Shown: positions 34,512-49,500 of the stretch, piece by piece
Layout: each line of letters opens with the position of its first letter
Position numbering within the stretch: the first letter of the stretch is position 1
Assembly: GCF_010015445.1 (NCBI RefSeq)
Contig: NC_053120.1
Coordinates: forward strand, 6,950,114-7,014,113
Reading direction: 5' to 3'
Length of the DNA: 64,000 nucleotides
Origin: Perca fluviatilis
Lineage: Eukaryota; Chordata; Actinopteri; Perciformes; Percidae
Notes under the pieces: model-generated
Databases searched by the model: none
What the model was told of the DNA's origin: nothing
Seen by the model: only the letters and a program-made list of their open reading frames with translations
Program-made: the position numbers and the translations under genes

Positions 34512-37500
34512 CGTACTTTAAACCTGTCAGCGTGAACTCTGTTCCCCCCATGAGGACACAGAGCAGTATTTCGTGCACCCCTTTGTTATAATGACCCAAT
34601 TACCCACTGAAGTACAATAAGTTAAATCAGCTCTTGAGTCACGGCTGGACTAAGAAATTGAGTTGGAATTACATTTGTGCTTCTTGGAGTCTGTAGTTGG
34701 ACCATTATCATCGTGGATGTTTCCCCACCCCCCAAAAAAATAAAAAAAATAAAAAAATCAATGCTCAAATTGTCTGTGAAGGCAACAGCACAAGTTTGTA
34801 GTTACTGCCAAAGGCTGCACACAGACTGGAAATAGAACTGGTGTAGGCGTGTTGCTACAGGTAGCGATTAGACCTTTTGGAATAATATGTTTATTTAAAG
34901 AGTTTACAGACTTACCAGAAACATTACTATCCAGTGTATCTGTATGAACACTGTCTGCAGTGTAACATAAACAGCAGCCCTGTCGTTTTTTTAAAGATCA
35001 TTTCTTTGGGCATTTCTGCGTTTAATGCCCATGACAGCATGAAAGGGGAGAGAGAGGGGGAAGACATGCAGGAAACCTGCCGCAGTGCCTATTGGAACCC
35101 GCAACCTTTGCGTCAAGGAATGAACCTCTTTATATGGGCGCACGCTCTACCAACCGAGCTACCCAACCCCCGCAGCCCTGTCTTTTTAAACAATGTAAAA
35201 TTACATTATAACCTTCATTGTTAAATTAACTTTTTGGAGTCTCAGAATGACATTGTGACATAAGTAATGGCAATAAAGTTGAATTAAACTGAATATAATC
35301 TGTGCATTTGCACAGGATTGCTAAATTAAAGGTTAAAAAGATTTTTTTCTGCATGATAACACTTTTTTGCCTCAGCCCTCAGCATCAGTACTCCCCCTGT
35401 ACCAACAAGGCCTGCCCCTTCTTTTGTTTTAGTTGACTAAAATTTCTTAATCGATTAGTCTTTTTTTTCATGCTGAATGACTTACTTTCAAGAAACATAT
35501 GAGCACATCTCTGGTAAGCACAATAATTAAAGTGGTGCTTTTTCATAATTTCTGTGAAGAAATTCAGTTTTACAGATCTGTCAATTAAAGGTCCTATGAC
35601 ATGCTGCTTTTTGGATGCTTTTATATAGACCTTAGTGGTCCCCTACTACTGTATCTGAAGTCTCTTTTATATAGACCTAAGTGATCCCCTAATACTGTAT
35701 CTGAAGTCTCTTTTATATAGACCTTAGTGGTCCCCTAATACTGTATCTGAAGTCTCTTTTATATAGACCTTAGTGATCCCCTAATACTGTATCTGAAGTC
35801 TCTTTTATATAGACCTTAGTGATCCCCTAATACTGTATCTGAAGTCTCTTTTATATAGACCTTAGTGGTCCCCTAATACTGTATCTAAAGTCTCTTTTAT
35901 ATAGGCCTTAGTGGTCCCCTAATACTGTATCTGAAGTCTCTTTTATATAGACCTTAGTGGTCCCCTAATACTGTATCTGAAGTCTCTTTTATATAGACCT
36001 TAGTGGTCCCCTAATACTGTATCTGAAGTCTGTTTCCCATAATTCAGCCTTGGTGCAGAATTACAGCCACTAGAGCCAGTCCCACAATGAGCTTTCCTTA
36101 GTATGTGCCATTTCTGTGTTTGTAGCTTTAAATGCTATTGAGGAGGAGAGAGGGGGGCAAGGTGGAGGATGGGGGTGTGGCCTTGACCAGCTTACAGCCA
36201 CGGTTGTAGCTCTATTTCCTCATGGGCGGGCCAAATTCTCTGGGCAGCTGTGGGCGGCAGGCAAAGCAGAGAAAGGGGAGGTAACCTTGCTCCTTAAGAA
36301 ATCTTTAATTATGTGCTACATTATTTGAGCCATTAAACTATTACATCCAAGGAGCTACCCGCCTTTCCTTCTGCACTTTAAGAACCCTTTCTTCGGAGCT
36401 TTTTTCTTTTTTTTGCGATAAACGTGTCGATGCGGCAGGTGTTTGTGTGTTGCTCACTGTATGGGCAGCTCTGTAACAGCGTTATGGTTGATGTCCAACA
36501 CCTCCAGTTTGCTGCTCTCACACACCCAGGCAGGGACACATCCCAGCTCGTTCCTTTAATAAAACAAAGACAGTCAGCGCCCAGATATATAACGAGCACA
36601 GAACCTTCTTTTTCCAACACAGGAAATAGGACAGTTCAAGTATTCATAGAGTCTTCATACCAGGACAAATCCAGAACAGTCAGATTCTCTGGCACGGGCT
36701 GCACCTCCAGCAGCTTCAGCTCTACAAACACAGCGTGCATAATCCTTCATAAGCTGTATGTACATGTATATATAGCAGCAGACATTCTCATATCTGTTTA
36801 ACATCTATACAGCACATCATAAGAGTTAGTACCGTTGTGTGCAGCGTGCAGGCTCTTGAGGGAGTGTCCACTGACTCTAAGGGTGGAGAGAGTGTTTCGG
36901 TCACAGCGGAGGAGCTCCAGCCTGCAGAGAGGCCTGACATCCAGCTCCTGTAACCCAGTGTCCCTCAGGTCCAGCTGGACGATGTGGACCAGCTGCTCTG
37001 CGTCTCCCACTGTCACAGTTTGAAGCCGGTTCAGCCTGTACATGATATGATACAATATATTTTATTTACGTGGCATGCCGTTAAGTGGGCCTATCCCACA
37101 CGGAATTACATGACACCAACAGAAAAATTATTTCATCCACAGCTTCCGGTCCAATGTCCACACACAACATACTTCTTCTTTGCACAAAATAAAGAAAAAT
37201 GTATTACAGCAGCCACAACACAATATTGTAACCCATAAACTGTCCAAGTGGAACTAAACATTTCATACATAAAACAACTAACTACAGACACACACACAAA
37301 ATAATAATAACAGAGACAGACAGAGAATCATCGATACAAAGCAGTCTTCCTTTTAGACCATGCTTGTTCTAAAAAGTCTGCAAATAAAAAAAATGTGTGT
37401 GTATGTACAAGTGAGAACTTGAGAATGTGAACAAAAGGAGAGAGGGTAAAATAGCTGGTGATTTACTTCTGTCATTTCATTAATCAATTTAGGGGTGACC

Positions 37501-40500
37501 CCAAATAGTCAAATATTCGATGCTTCGAAGGCCCTGTTCAGACCAAAGGTTGGCGACGAGAAGACTTGAAACTTGCAGCTACTTGCAAGGCGCCGGTCTG
37601 CACTGTTCTGAAAGCTGCCAGTTCACACCAATGCGGCGAGACAAGACTGTGTATCATCTCCACAGCTCAGCAACAAGACTCTTTGTACTTATGCTCTAAC
37701 TTTTGACTTTCGGGCTTTTTTGTAGCTGGATATGTCATCTGTTGCGTCTACATATGAATGTGGATAACATCAGTGATAGCGAGATACTTGCTACAGTTGC
37801 ACTTCTAGTGATGAAAGGGCAAAAAGCAACGTTTTAACTCTCCGATTCTTGGCTTTGTTCTAACGCCGCTCGCTCTCTTCAGGCACACTCTAGCTCGCTC
37901 AACCACATACCGTGCTCGCGGGCAACCCTTTGAAGCTTCAGCCAGCGTCCGTCCAAAGCAGAGAAATAAAATGTATCATGGATCATTTCATTTCTACTGT
38001 AATGAAACGAGGATCATGTCATTTTGGCTATATGGGCGGTGCTCAATGTCTGATTTTACAAAGAACTACCGTGCCTGTTTTCTCCCAATAAGTTAATATA
38101 CAGTTTGAGCCATTGTTGCTTTGGCTGCAAAAAGTACTGAACTTTAATTATTTAATTATGTGATTTCCAAATCCACGGGACAAAAGGACAAAAACAGGCA
38201 GTGATGCAGAAATACAGCGCAGATTTTCTTCCTGCAGCATCGTGGGAAGTGTTAGATTTCAGATGAGCTTTGTTCCTGTGTTGCGTCCAGGAGTCCGTGC
38301 GGATATGTTTACCTGAGATCTATGTGGCGAGCAGGCAGCCACTGCAGTCCGGCTATATCCAGGACAGGGAGCTGGTTCCCTGCCAGACAGAGTCGCTCCA
38401 CGCCTCTGAGCTTCTCCAGGATGGGGGGGACGCAGCTGAAACAGTTGAAGGACAAGCCAAGGTAGGTGAGGCCCTCCAGGGAGCCCAGCTCCGCAGGCAG
38501 AGAGCTCAGAAAGTTACCATCCAGGAGAAGAGTCTGCAGGCTGGACACAACAACGAGAGCAGAGAGGGGTGATGGACCTCAAAAAGTGCTTATACAAGTG
38601 CTATTAATCTGTAGGGATGTTACCATGTAACTCAAGATTCGATTCACGATAGGACTTTCGCTCTGCATGGACATGCTCATGTTGCATGCAGAGACTGCCA
38701 CTAGCCAACAAAAGTGCACACTGCCCGTCTCATCATAATATTCATCATAATATGTGCAGTTAGGGTAAGCTGCAGACAAAGAGCTGACAAATATTACTTT
38801 ATTTATAAAAATTGTGCAAAACAACAGTGTCTCCTCTTATCAAAAGTGCCATTGAAATTGTATGTTAAATAACAAAAATTCAATAAAAAAAATTACGATG
38901 TTTTTGAAACAAATCCCACCACAAATTGACCTAATAAACAGAAAAAAATATATCTTCAAATAAATGAACTAAGAACACATAGTGAAGTCAGAACTCAAGC
39001 TTCATGTGAAATCAAAAGTAGATGACGCCCTAGGATGATAAAAAATTGCATCGCGATTAATTTATATCGACTTTTAACCGATTCAGGAGGCATTGTTACG
39101 TCCTTAATAATCTGCACGTGTGTTTTTAAAATATCCATGAAACTCACAATAAAACTCCTCCCATTTAATGAGTGTTTTAAAAAGGGAGGGAGGGGTAACT
39201 TTGCCTCCATCTTTTATCTGCATTGCAGGGTGACCACACCGCACTCTTGTTTCTCACACCCTCCCTACATTGCCTCTGATTGGCTAGAATTCTTTGGCCG
39301 GCCTCATAACATTGGTAGGTGGAACTACGATGATTGGCTAATCCCAGTACATCAGAAACAAATCCCATGTGGACTTTCTAATTTGTTTATTTTTTATAAA
39401 ATAGTCATACGGAGTACATAAACAGTACATAACCACACACACAATAACTGCACACTTGACCCTAAATCCCCCTGTAATGCGGGGACAGAATCGGCATTAC
39501 TCAGCATGCACTCTGATCACCTGCACCGTCGGGACAGAAGTCTGGTGCATGGCCAGTTGTTCACTTAATACAGAGAGGGATTAATCTGCACTGATCGCAT
39601 CACAAGGACAACAACTCCTATCCTGAGGTTACCGAGGACACATTCTGCTCTCGGGGAAATAGTCGGCAAATTATCATCATCCTTATCAACACCGTTATCA
39701 TGAATAGCTTCAGCCCAGAGGTTGACGCCATTCTTCTGTCAGCACACTTACTTGTGCATGGTTCCTACTTCTGCAGGCAGAGACGAGAGGCGGTTTCCAG
39801 ACAGGTTTAGCTCCGTAAGCGAGGGGATGTCACACAACGCCAGAGGAAAGTCTGACAGAGCGTTATTTGACAGAGTGAGGCTTCTCAGTTTACAAAACCT
39901 ATAGAAAGTTAGAAAGAGGAAGGGGGGCAGGAAGAAAAGGGCAGACAAAGAGAGACAAAGTTATAAATCTCTCAGGCCTATAATCAGACTTCTTGAGGGT
40001 CTAACAAAAGCATGTTTTTAGTTCCATAGCACCCGTCTCTTAAACAGGGAAGATTACGAGAGGAAGCCTGTAAAAAGGTCTCAAGGACACAGCACCATAA
40101 CACTCAGTACAGACACTATTTAAAGCTAAGTGTTTACATGACTAAAAGATTTCAGAGTGTGTTTCAGGTGGGAGCGTGTGTGTGTGTGTGTGCGTGCGTG
40201 CGTGTGTGTGTGTGGCTGTCTTTCCTAGCCTAATCTAGTTCACAGAGGGGTCGGGGTGAAAAGGCTGCGCCCGATCCACATCCTTCCGAGGGGAAAGTCA
40301 CAGGCACGCCACGGGAAGAACACATTCCTCAAAACACCGCCCGGGAAGCGTGTGTTTATGGGGGAACAATGGCGGTGTATATACAGTATATATGCATTCA
40401 TTTGTCATCAAGTAAATGTCAGACTTCAACGTAATCCTCTCTTGGGCGGCTACAAAGGAGCCAAAATCAAGAGAGACAGAAATTGCTGTCCGGTGAATAT

Positions 40501-43500
40501 TGGATCAGAAGAGGATGGCGTTGAAACATGACACAAACGTTGCATTGCTTCTTTTGGACAACCAGCGGCTAGATGTTCACGTAATTGATTTCTCATCTTG
40601 TAATTATCTCGACAACCACGTCTGTGTGTATAGTGTTCGGATAACGATGTTAGTCAGGTCACTAGCAACTTCACTTTATCTGAAAGCAAATAATATTACA
40701 CATCACTAAACATTGGTCCTGTAATACAGTTATAGTCTGGTCTAGTGCTACAGTGAAGGAAACAGCTTTTCATTCAGCTAGAAAGCTGTTAAACAAGGAT
40801 GAAGCCACAAACACGACTCAGGAAGCTCTGCAATATGTTGTTGTTTTTGTTAAAGTCTTTTAAATCTTTTGCTGCCACAGAGAGAATCAATGTGCCGAAA
40901 CATGCGACACTACTTCATCTTTACAACAACAAGTCTGTTTTGTCTTCTTGTCAGTAAGTACAGTGAAAAGTCCAGAACCAACAATAAATTGATCCGACAA
41001 ACGAGTGCCACTAATCCCACATCCTCTGTACTGCTGCCAGAAACACTCATCACCAAATGTGTCTCCACCCGCCACTGAAAGTAATCCCCAGCAAATATGC
41101 CATTTAACTCAAAGAACACATTCAAGATTCATGTCTTCAGAGCCACAGACGGGGTAGGAAAGACAGAAATGATTGAGAGACGGGCTAACACATTTTAGAT
41201 TTTGGTCTTTTCACAGGATTAGTTAAAAATAAAAAATACATAGTCTATTGCTTTAAATATGACAGAGCACAATGTTTTAAATGATACTTATTTGTAGTTC
41301 TGGATCCTGTTTAATTGCCATTTTGCTCACATGCTCATTATTGTAGCTACCTGTATGTCAGTATTTTGATGGGGCTCTTGTTCAATAGCAGATGACGAAT
41401 GTGATAACATAAGATAAGATAATTTATTGTTCCACAATGTGGCTTATTTTGCTTGGGCCAACCCGCCATGCTGCTGCCATTACCATTACCATTACGAACA
41501 TACATACATAGATGTTACTGAACACACAACACAGCAAGGTTCCTAAAACACTAATCCCTTATCCCTAAATAATTAATTTAACCCTCCTGTTGTCCTCAGG
41601 GTCAAATTGGACCCATTATCAAAATGTCTATATTTATATATAAAAAAAAAGAAAAAAAAGAAAAGGGGCTTCTTTTCCAACCAAATTACTGAGAAAATAA
41701 CATGGATGGTTCCAGGTTCGCCAAGTACAGTTAATGATCACTACTTTCATTGAATTTTGAGTTGTTTTATTCAATTTTATAGCATTTGAAAAAAAATTAA
41801 ACGGTTTCTAAACAGTATTCTGACATCATCTTTGATTATCCATCAACATACATTCCTCTAATATTAGTCAAAATAATTCATAATTTCAGTTTTTTTTACT
41901 CAAAAATTAAGTATAATTTAAAAATCCAATGAGATTTAGTGACCATGAATTCCGAAAAATAAGTGTAACACTAGTGGTAATAAGTTGGTGTCCGTGGCGT
42001 GTATACAGTACTGGTGGTAGTGGGAAAAAGCGTCAACAGTAAAAAGGCAACAAAAACATTGAAAAAAGCGTCCCAAAAAATAAAAAAATGGGTTAAAAAA
42101 AGCCCCGAGAGGACAACAAGTGCATGTTCGGCGGGGGAAGACAACAAGAGGGTTAAAGGTCCCATGACATGAAAATTTCCCTTTATGAGGGTTTTTAACA
42201 TTAATATGCGTTCCCCCAGCCTGCCTATGGTCCACCAGTGGCTAGAAATGGTGATAGGTGTAAACCGAGCCCTGGGTATCCTGCTCTGCCTTTGAGAAAA
42301 TGAAAGCTCAGATGGGCCGATCTGGAATCTTCTCCTTATGAGGTCATAAGGAGCAAGGTTACCTCCCCTTTCTCTGCTTTGCCCGCCCAGAGAATTTGGC
42401 CCACCCATGAGAAAGAGAGACAACATGGCTTTCAAACGAGCAAAGTGGCAGTTGGTCAAGGCCACACCCCCCACTCCACCTCCCCCCTCTCCTCCTCAAT
42501 AGCTACAGACACAGAAATGGCACATCCTAAGGAAAGCTCATTCTGGGACTGGCTCTAGTGGCTGTAATTCTGCACCAAGGCTGAATTTCGGAAAAGAGAC
42601 TTCAGATACAGTATTAGAGGACCACTAAGGTCTATATAAAAGAGACTTCAGATACAGTATTAGGGGACCACTAAGGTCTATATAAAAGAGACTTCAGATA
42701 CAGTATAGGACCACTATTATATAAAAGAGACTTCAGATACAGTATTAGGGGACCACTAAGGTCTATATAAAAGAGACTTCAGATACAGTATTAGGGGACC
42801 ACTAAGGTCTATATAAAAGAGACTTCAGATACAGTATTAGGGGACCACTAAGGACTATATAAAAGAGACTTCAGATACAGTATTAGGGGACCACTAAGGT
42901 CTATATAAAAGAGACTTCAGATACAGTATTAGGGGACCACTAAAGACTATATAAAAGAGACTTCAGAAACAGTATTAGGGGACCACTAAGGTCTATATAA
43001 AAGAGACTTCAGATACAGTATTAGGGGACCACTAAGGTCTATATAAAAGCATCCAAAAAGCAGCATGTCATAGGACCTTTAATAGTAGTAAAACCAAAGA
43101 TATCCTCCCAATCCATCTTGACCCAGACATTAATTTATCTGCTAGTTAAAAGCTTTATTGACGAAGGGACAAATTCATTTCTAAATCTATTTAATCAACA
43201 TGGAGGGACTCTGAACCTCCTCCTAGGAGGGCAGGAGCTCCTACTCAGCATGGAGAACATGGGATGGGTCATCAACTATCCTGTTTGCCTGTTTTAGAGT
43301 AGTGAATAATAACTGCGCAGACCCACAGACATTCTCTTACACTAAAGCTGACGTTGCTACACAAGACTGTGACATCAGCGACCAATTTAACAACAGGTGG
43401 CTGGATGCAAACTCTCTCATCACAAGTGTAGCTCTCTTTTAATCATCCAAACCACACAGCCGCAGACACACACACGTCATCTGTAATTTTATCTAAGCTG

Positions 43501-46500
43501 CTTCCTCTTTAGACCATATGGTAGCTCCCCAAGACAGAAAAAAAAACACAGAGGGAAATTCCACATCCTAAAGAGAGAAGAACAAAAGGGAAAAAAATAG
43601 TGCTTTTCATGTGTCGGCTCCTCCTGTTGCCTTGTTCCTGAACACAAAGGATGGTAGCGGTGTGGTGTGTGCAGGAGCGGTGGGGACAGAAACTCACCTG
43701 GTCAGTGCTGGAACACCTTTGTGCAGCGACATAAAGTTGTTTTTGAGATTGAGGTGTGTGAGGTCCTGGCTGTAAAAGAGCTGAGCGGGCAGCTCCTCCA
43801 GGCTGCAGCACGACAGGTCGACTGAGTTCACCCTCTGGGACGCAATCTGACAAAGGGGGGGTGGGGGGCGGCACAGGACAATATGATGAGCAACTTTTAA
43901 CCACAAGAGGTAGTAAAGATATGTTAAATCCTGCTATCATCCTCATGATAAATTAAGCCTTAAACTTAGTTTAGTGTAGTCAGGGTTTCCCCCAGTGTAT
44001 TGGAAGCCCGGTGGCCCACCGGGCCTAAGTTGCCCCCCCACCGGACCTAAGCCATTGGGAGGAAAAAATGTAAATGTATTTCTAAGACGAGACCCCAGCC
44101 GAGCCCTCATCGGAAAAAAGGCACTTGCCACTGGGCCTAACAACTTTTCCGAGGGAAACACTGCTGAGTAATACATTATAAAGACCTGTTTTACCTGAAA
44201 AAAAACTGCTATATATTTGTTAATAAGCATATACAGTGCCTTGCGAAAGTATTCGCCCCCCTTGAACTTTTCGACCTTTTGCCACATTTCAGTCCTCAAA
44301 CATAAAGATATAAAACTGTAATTTTTTGTGAAGAATCAACAACAAGTGGGACACAATCATGAAGTGGAACGAAATTTATTGGATATTTCAAACCTTTTAA
44401 ACAAATAAAAAACTGAAATATTGGTGCAAAATTATTCAGCCCCCTTAAGTTAATACTTTGTAGCGCCACCTTTTGCTGCGATACAGCTGTAAGTCGCGTG
44501 GGGTATGTCTCTATCAGTTTTGCACATCGGGAGACTGACATTTTTGCCCATTCCTCCTTGCAAAACAGCTCGAGCTCAGTGAGGTTGGATGGAGAGCGTT
44601 TGTGAACAGCAGTTTTCAGTTCTTTCCACAGATTCTCGATTGGATTCAGGTCTGGACTTTGACTTGGCCATTCTAACACCTGGATATGTTTATTTGTGAA
44701 CCATTCCATTGTAGATTTTGCTTTATGTTTTGATATCATTGTCTTGTTGGAAGACAAAAACCATCCCAGTCTCAGTCTTTGCGAGGTCTTTCATTTTTGT
44801 GTTTTCTCCATCAATTTTGTCCTGCATTGTATGTGTCCATCCATCTTCCCATCAATTTTAACCATCGTCCCTGCTGAAGAAAAGCAGGCCCAAACCATGA
44901 TGCTGCCACCACCATGTTTGACAGTGGGGATGGTGTGTTCAGGGTGATGAGCTGTGTTGCTTTTACGCCAAACATAACGTTTTGCATTGTTGCCAAAAAG
45001 TTCGATTTTGGTTTCATCTGACCACAGCACCTTCTTCCACATGTTTGGTGTGTGTCTCCCAGGTGGCTTTTGGCAAACTTTAAACGACACTTTTATGCAT
45101 ATCTTTAAGAAATGGCTTTCTTCTTGCCACTCTTCCATAAAGGCCAGATTTGTGCAGTATACACTGATTGTTGTCCTATGGACAGAGTCTCCCACCTCAG
45201 CTGTAGATCTCTGCAGTTCATCCAGAGTGATCATGGGCCTCTTGGCTGCATCTCTGATCAGTCTTCTCATTGTATGAGCTGAAAGTTTAGAGGGACGGCC
45301 GGGTCTTCGTAGATTTGTAGTGGTCTGATACTCCTTCCATTTCAATATTATCGCTTGCACAGTGCTCCTTGGGATGTTTAAAGCTTGGGAAATCTTTTTG
45401 TATCCAAACCGGCTTTAAACTTCTCACAACAGTATCTCGGACCTGCCTGGTGTGGCCTTTTGTTCTTCATGATGCTCTCTCGCTTTACACAGACCTCTGA
45501 GACTATCACAGAGCAAGTGCATTTATATTTATGGAGACTTGATTACACACAGCTGGATTCTATTTATCATCATTAGTCATTTAGGTCAACATTGGATCAT
45601 TCAGAGATCCTCACTGAACTTCTAGAGAGTTTGCGCGCGAACTAAAAGGAAAGGGGGCCTGAATAATTTTGCGCCCCACTTTTTGCGTTTTTATTTGTTA
45701 AAAAAGTTTGAAATAGCCAATGAATTTCGTTCCACTTCATAATTGGGACCCACTTGTTGTTGATTCTTCACAAAAAATTACAGTTTTATATCTTTATGTT
45801 TGAGGCCTGAAATGTGGCAAAAGGTCGAAACGTTCAAGGGGGCCGAATACTTTCGCAAGGCACTGTATGTACATACTTTTTGAAATCTATTAAATGTGTT
45901 ACACATTTCCATGTCAGTTTCTAATTCATTCCACAGTTTAACTCCATACACCAAAACACATCTTTGCTTTACTTCTGTCCTGCTTTTTGGTTTAGTGAAG
46001 AATATGCAACAATAAGAATGGAATAATTATGGATGCGAAGAGTGTAACTGTGGACACAAATGCATACATATATAGAAGAGAAGTACCTTTGAGGCCGTCC
46101 TGTGCCAGCGGAGGTGCTCTGTGTAGGAGTCGTAGCTGATGTAGTAGGTCTGACTCTGAGGACCGGCGGAGCTGAAAGCCAGACAGTGGCTGTGTCTCCG
46201 AACTTCTTCCACCTGCAGCACAGAACATATTTCAGTTTCCTTGGATCTTTAAAAAAATAAAATAAAAAATCTTCTGGGGTTACAAAAAGTTGCCATCTTT
46301 TCCATCTCTGACCCTTTTGTTTTTTTCTAAACATACTGTATATCCAATCTCTTTTGGAAATGGCTGATATTAGAGCTGCAAAGATTAATCGATTAATTGT
46401 CAACTATTAAATCAATCGCCAACTCTATTGATCGTCTGAGTCATTTTTTATGAAAACATTCTCCGATTCCAGCTGCTTAAATGGGACCAATTCTAGTTTC

Positions 46501-49500
46501 TTCACTCCACTTTGAGTTGTGGACAAAAAAAAAGACATTTAACGACGTTAGCTTGGACTGATCGACATTTTTCACCTTTTTCTGACATCTTTTAGACCAT
46601 ACATGAATGAAAAATAATCGTTTGTTGCAGCCCTAGCTGATATAGCACAAATTGTTCATTTTACATTCTGGTATTTGTACGGATTACACAAATAAGATAA
46701 AAAACGTGTTAATTTAGATGTGACGGTTCCTCAATTTGTTTCTTTATCCTTTGGACAGAACCAGTCTAGCAGTTTACACCGGTTTCCAGTGTTTATGCTA
46801 AGCTAACTGTTTCATGGCTTCAGCTTCATATTTACTGTACAGAAAAGAGATGAGACATGATAAGTTTGACACTGTACAACTATACATAATATATGCTGTA
46901 CAACAATACACTTGCACTAACCTTCATCCTGGACTTTACAGCTGCCTATTGCACATACTATGTACTAGGGGTGTAAGAAAAAAATCAATACACTTGAGTA
47001 TCGCGGTATTTTATTTTGCAATACTGTATCCATTTTCAAAAATGCAATATCAATTTTTTTATTTTTTTTATTTGAAAGTTACGTGCAAAAATATTCATGT
47101 AAGACAGTGGTTCACGTTTATGTTGTGTTTAAACCCCCCTACTGCTAGATGGCTATGCTGAGACACACCACTAGTGTCCTTGCTTAACAGTGCCTAACAG
47201 TGCCTGACTTCTTGCTAGAAGCTAACAACTTAGCTTTGGCTGAACTTTGGCCTACTTTAGCATATAAACATTAGCTCACTAAGAACCTGGGAACCACAAT
47301 CCCATACTGGCAGTTTGATTTTCTGTCTACTGAATTGTTAACCTAAAGTAAACTTCTTTGACTTTTATGCACATCATTTCTTTTCTTTTTTAAATATTAG
47401 TTTTTCTAAAACTATACTTAAAAAAAAATCCCAACATATCGCCTTACGCACAGTATCGGAATATATTGCGATATATTGAATCGTGACCCATGTATCTTGA
47501 TACGTATCGTATCGCCAGATTCTTGACAATACACAGCCCTACTATATACTATATATTCTTTGCAAATGTTGTACTCAACCCATTCAGCCTATTTTTTCTT
47601 ATTCTTAACAGTTATTTTGTATGTACAGTATGTTTGTTTTTCTGTATTTATTGTGTATTTCATATTAATTGTTTAATATGTTGTTTGTTAATGTATGCAC
47701 CTTTCACCAAGGCAAATTCCACATAAGTGTAACTTATTGTGGCACTACAACCTTTTCTGATTGTTCTGAATGCGTGGCTGAAGGAGAGGAAGCCAAACCT
47801 GGTGCAGCACATGGCTGGACAGGAGGAGCGCACGGGAGCGGCGTACAACCTCTGAGCTCCAGAACTCAAATATTTTGTACCACTGCTCTAAACCACAGAG
47901 AGGAGTTCTGTCCCTTTAATACTGATAAACCAATAAACCAATCCAGAATACTACTTAAGCAAGTTAAAGACATGAAAACACTTGAGAACGTACCTTTCCA
48001 CCGATGAGAGGGAGGATGTGCATCTTGCCGGTGTGGGCGTGTTTCACAGATGAGACAATGAGGCAGGTTCCACTCAGCGTGACCTGGCGCTTCGACCAGC
48101 GGTTCACCGGCAGCGCCAGCTTCCCTTTCCGCACGTTGAACACCCCAGAAAGTTGCACGCGCTCCGAACCACCCACACTTCGAGGCTTGCCTGGAGAGAG
48201 AACATTGCTTATGATAGTTAATACACACTGTTTTTATGTTTCATAATGGCCTTTTGGAACAATAGAACGTGCCATTTTTTATTTTAGCTGCCCTGGATTT
48301 TGTCAATCAACTCTCTCACACTGGTTTTCTCTTTCACAAAGTGAAAGCCACAGAGAGCTATGCGGTTATGTAAGTGAATTGTTGTTAATAGCCTGTGGGC
48401 TGAGAGAGTGAACGGTCACTCAGACGTGACTGGTTACATTAACCCCTTGCTGACACAAAAAGCAGCCACAGTTACAGGACAAAGCAGGGGATTGGCCAGA
48501 AACAGGTGTTAGCTACCTGTATTTCAGTATTTGGATGGGGCTCTTGTCCAATAGCAGATGACGAATGTGTTAAGATAAACTTTATTGTTCCACAATGTGG
48601 AAAATTTTGCTTGGCCAACCCGCCATGCTGCTGCCATTACCATTACAAACATACATACAGACATACAACATACATACATAGATGTTACTGAACACAGCAC
48701 GGTTCCTAAAACACTAATCCCTTAGTAAAAAATAAATAATTAATTTAATAGTAGTAAAACCAAAGAGATCCTCCAAGTCCATCTTGACCTAGACATTAAT
48801 TTATCTGCTAGTTAAAAGCTTTATTGATGCAGGGACAAATTCATTTTTAAATCTATTTAATCAACATGGAGGGACTCTGAATTGTTTTATGAAAACTCAG
48901 TTCACAACTATGAACTGATTAATAATGTTATCTCTTATAAAACTGGGTTTTCCGGTCTGTACTTTTTACTCTTTGCTCTGGTGATCACACACACCCACAG
49001 GTTTCACTGGGGCTAACCAACTCCTGAGTGGGGCTGTATCGAACCTCAATACGTCAGATTAAGAGTTATTATTCTTTGATCAGATAGCTCTAGATTTAAA
49101 ACAGAATTTTGACAACTTTAGACAGTATTCAAGTCAGTAGTCGCTGTACAGCTGCCTGTGTTTGGACAACATTCAACATTTGAGAACGTATGATTCTTTT
49201 GTGAAATGGAAGGATTTGTAGAAATGCATGCTTCCATTCTCCAAAGTAAGATTTTTGGAAAAAGTAACAAAAACTCTTACTCTTGAGCCAACGGGCGCTC
49301 AAACTTTTACAGAGGTTTGATGAAGACTAAGACAATTATGTTACAAACACCAACACACAGAAAAGTCGGCAAAAACTTGAAAGCAAGCCACTAAAGCATG
49401 CATTTAAAAATCAGGTCAACGACCAAATCTGTCCATTTTGGTCCTTAAAAATGTCCACGACTCTCGAAAATAGTGATACTGGTCCGTTATAATATCCCAG

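Larger units (their letters stand above)
41345..43217 (+). repeat. Dispersed repeat Z, copy A, split by two insertions
   Basis: Segments 41345-41581 and 43083-43217 together match the unbroken copy at 48511-48883. The break is at a TTAA that is single in the other copy. Class not recognised. Confidence 0.8.

Noticed and set aside
34068..34599. Long Ser-Leu and Arg-Glu frames across the (CT)n tract
   Set aside because: Same artefact. Only 34120-34275 on the minus strand is coding (phlpp1 exon 10).
35600..36030. CRISPR-like or satellite centromere array (46-bp units; also 42593-43060)
   Set aside because: The units are an internal tandem array of a MITE, bounded by its unique sequence, and only about ten copies long.
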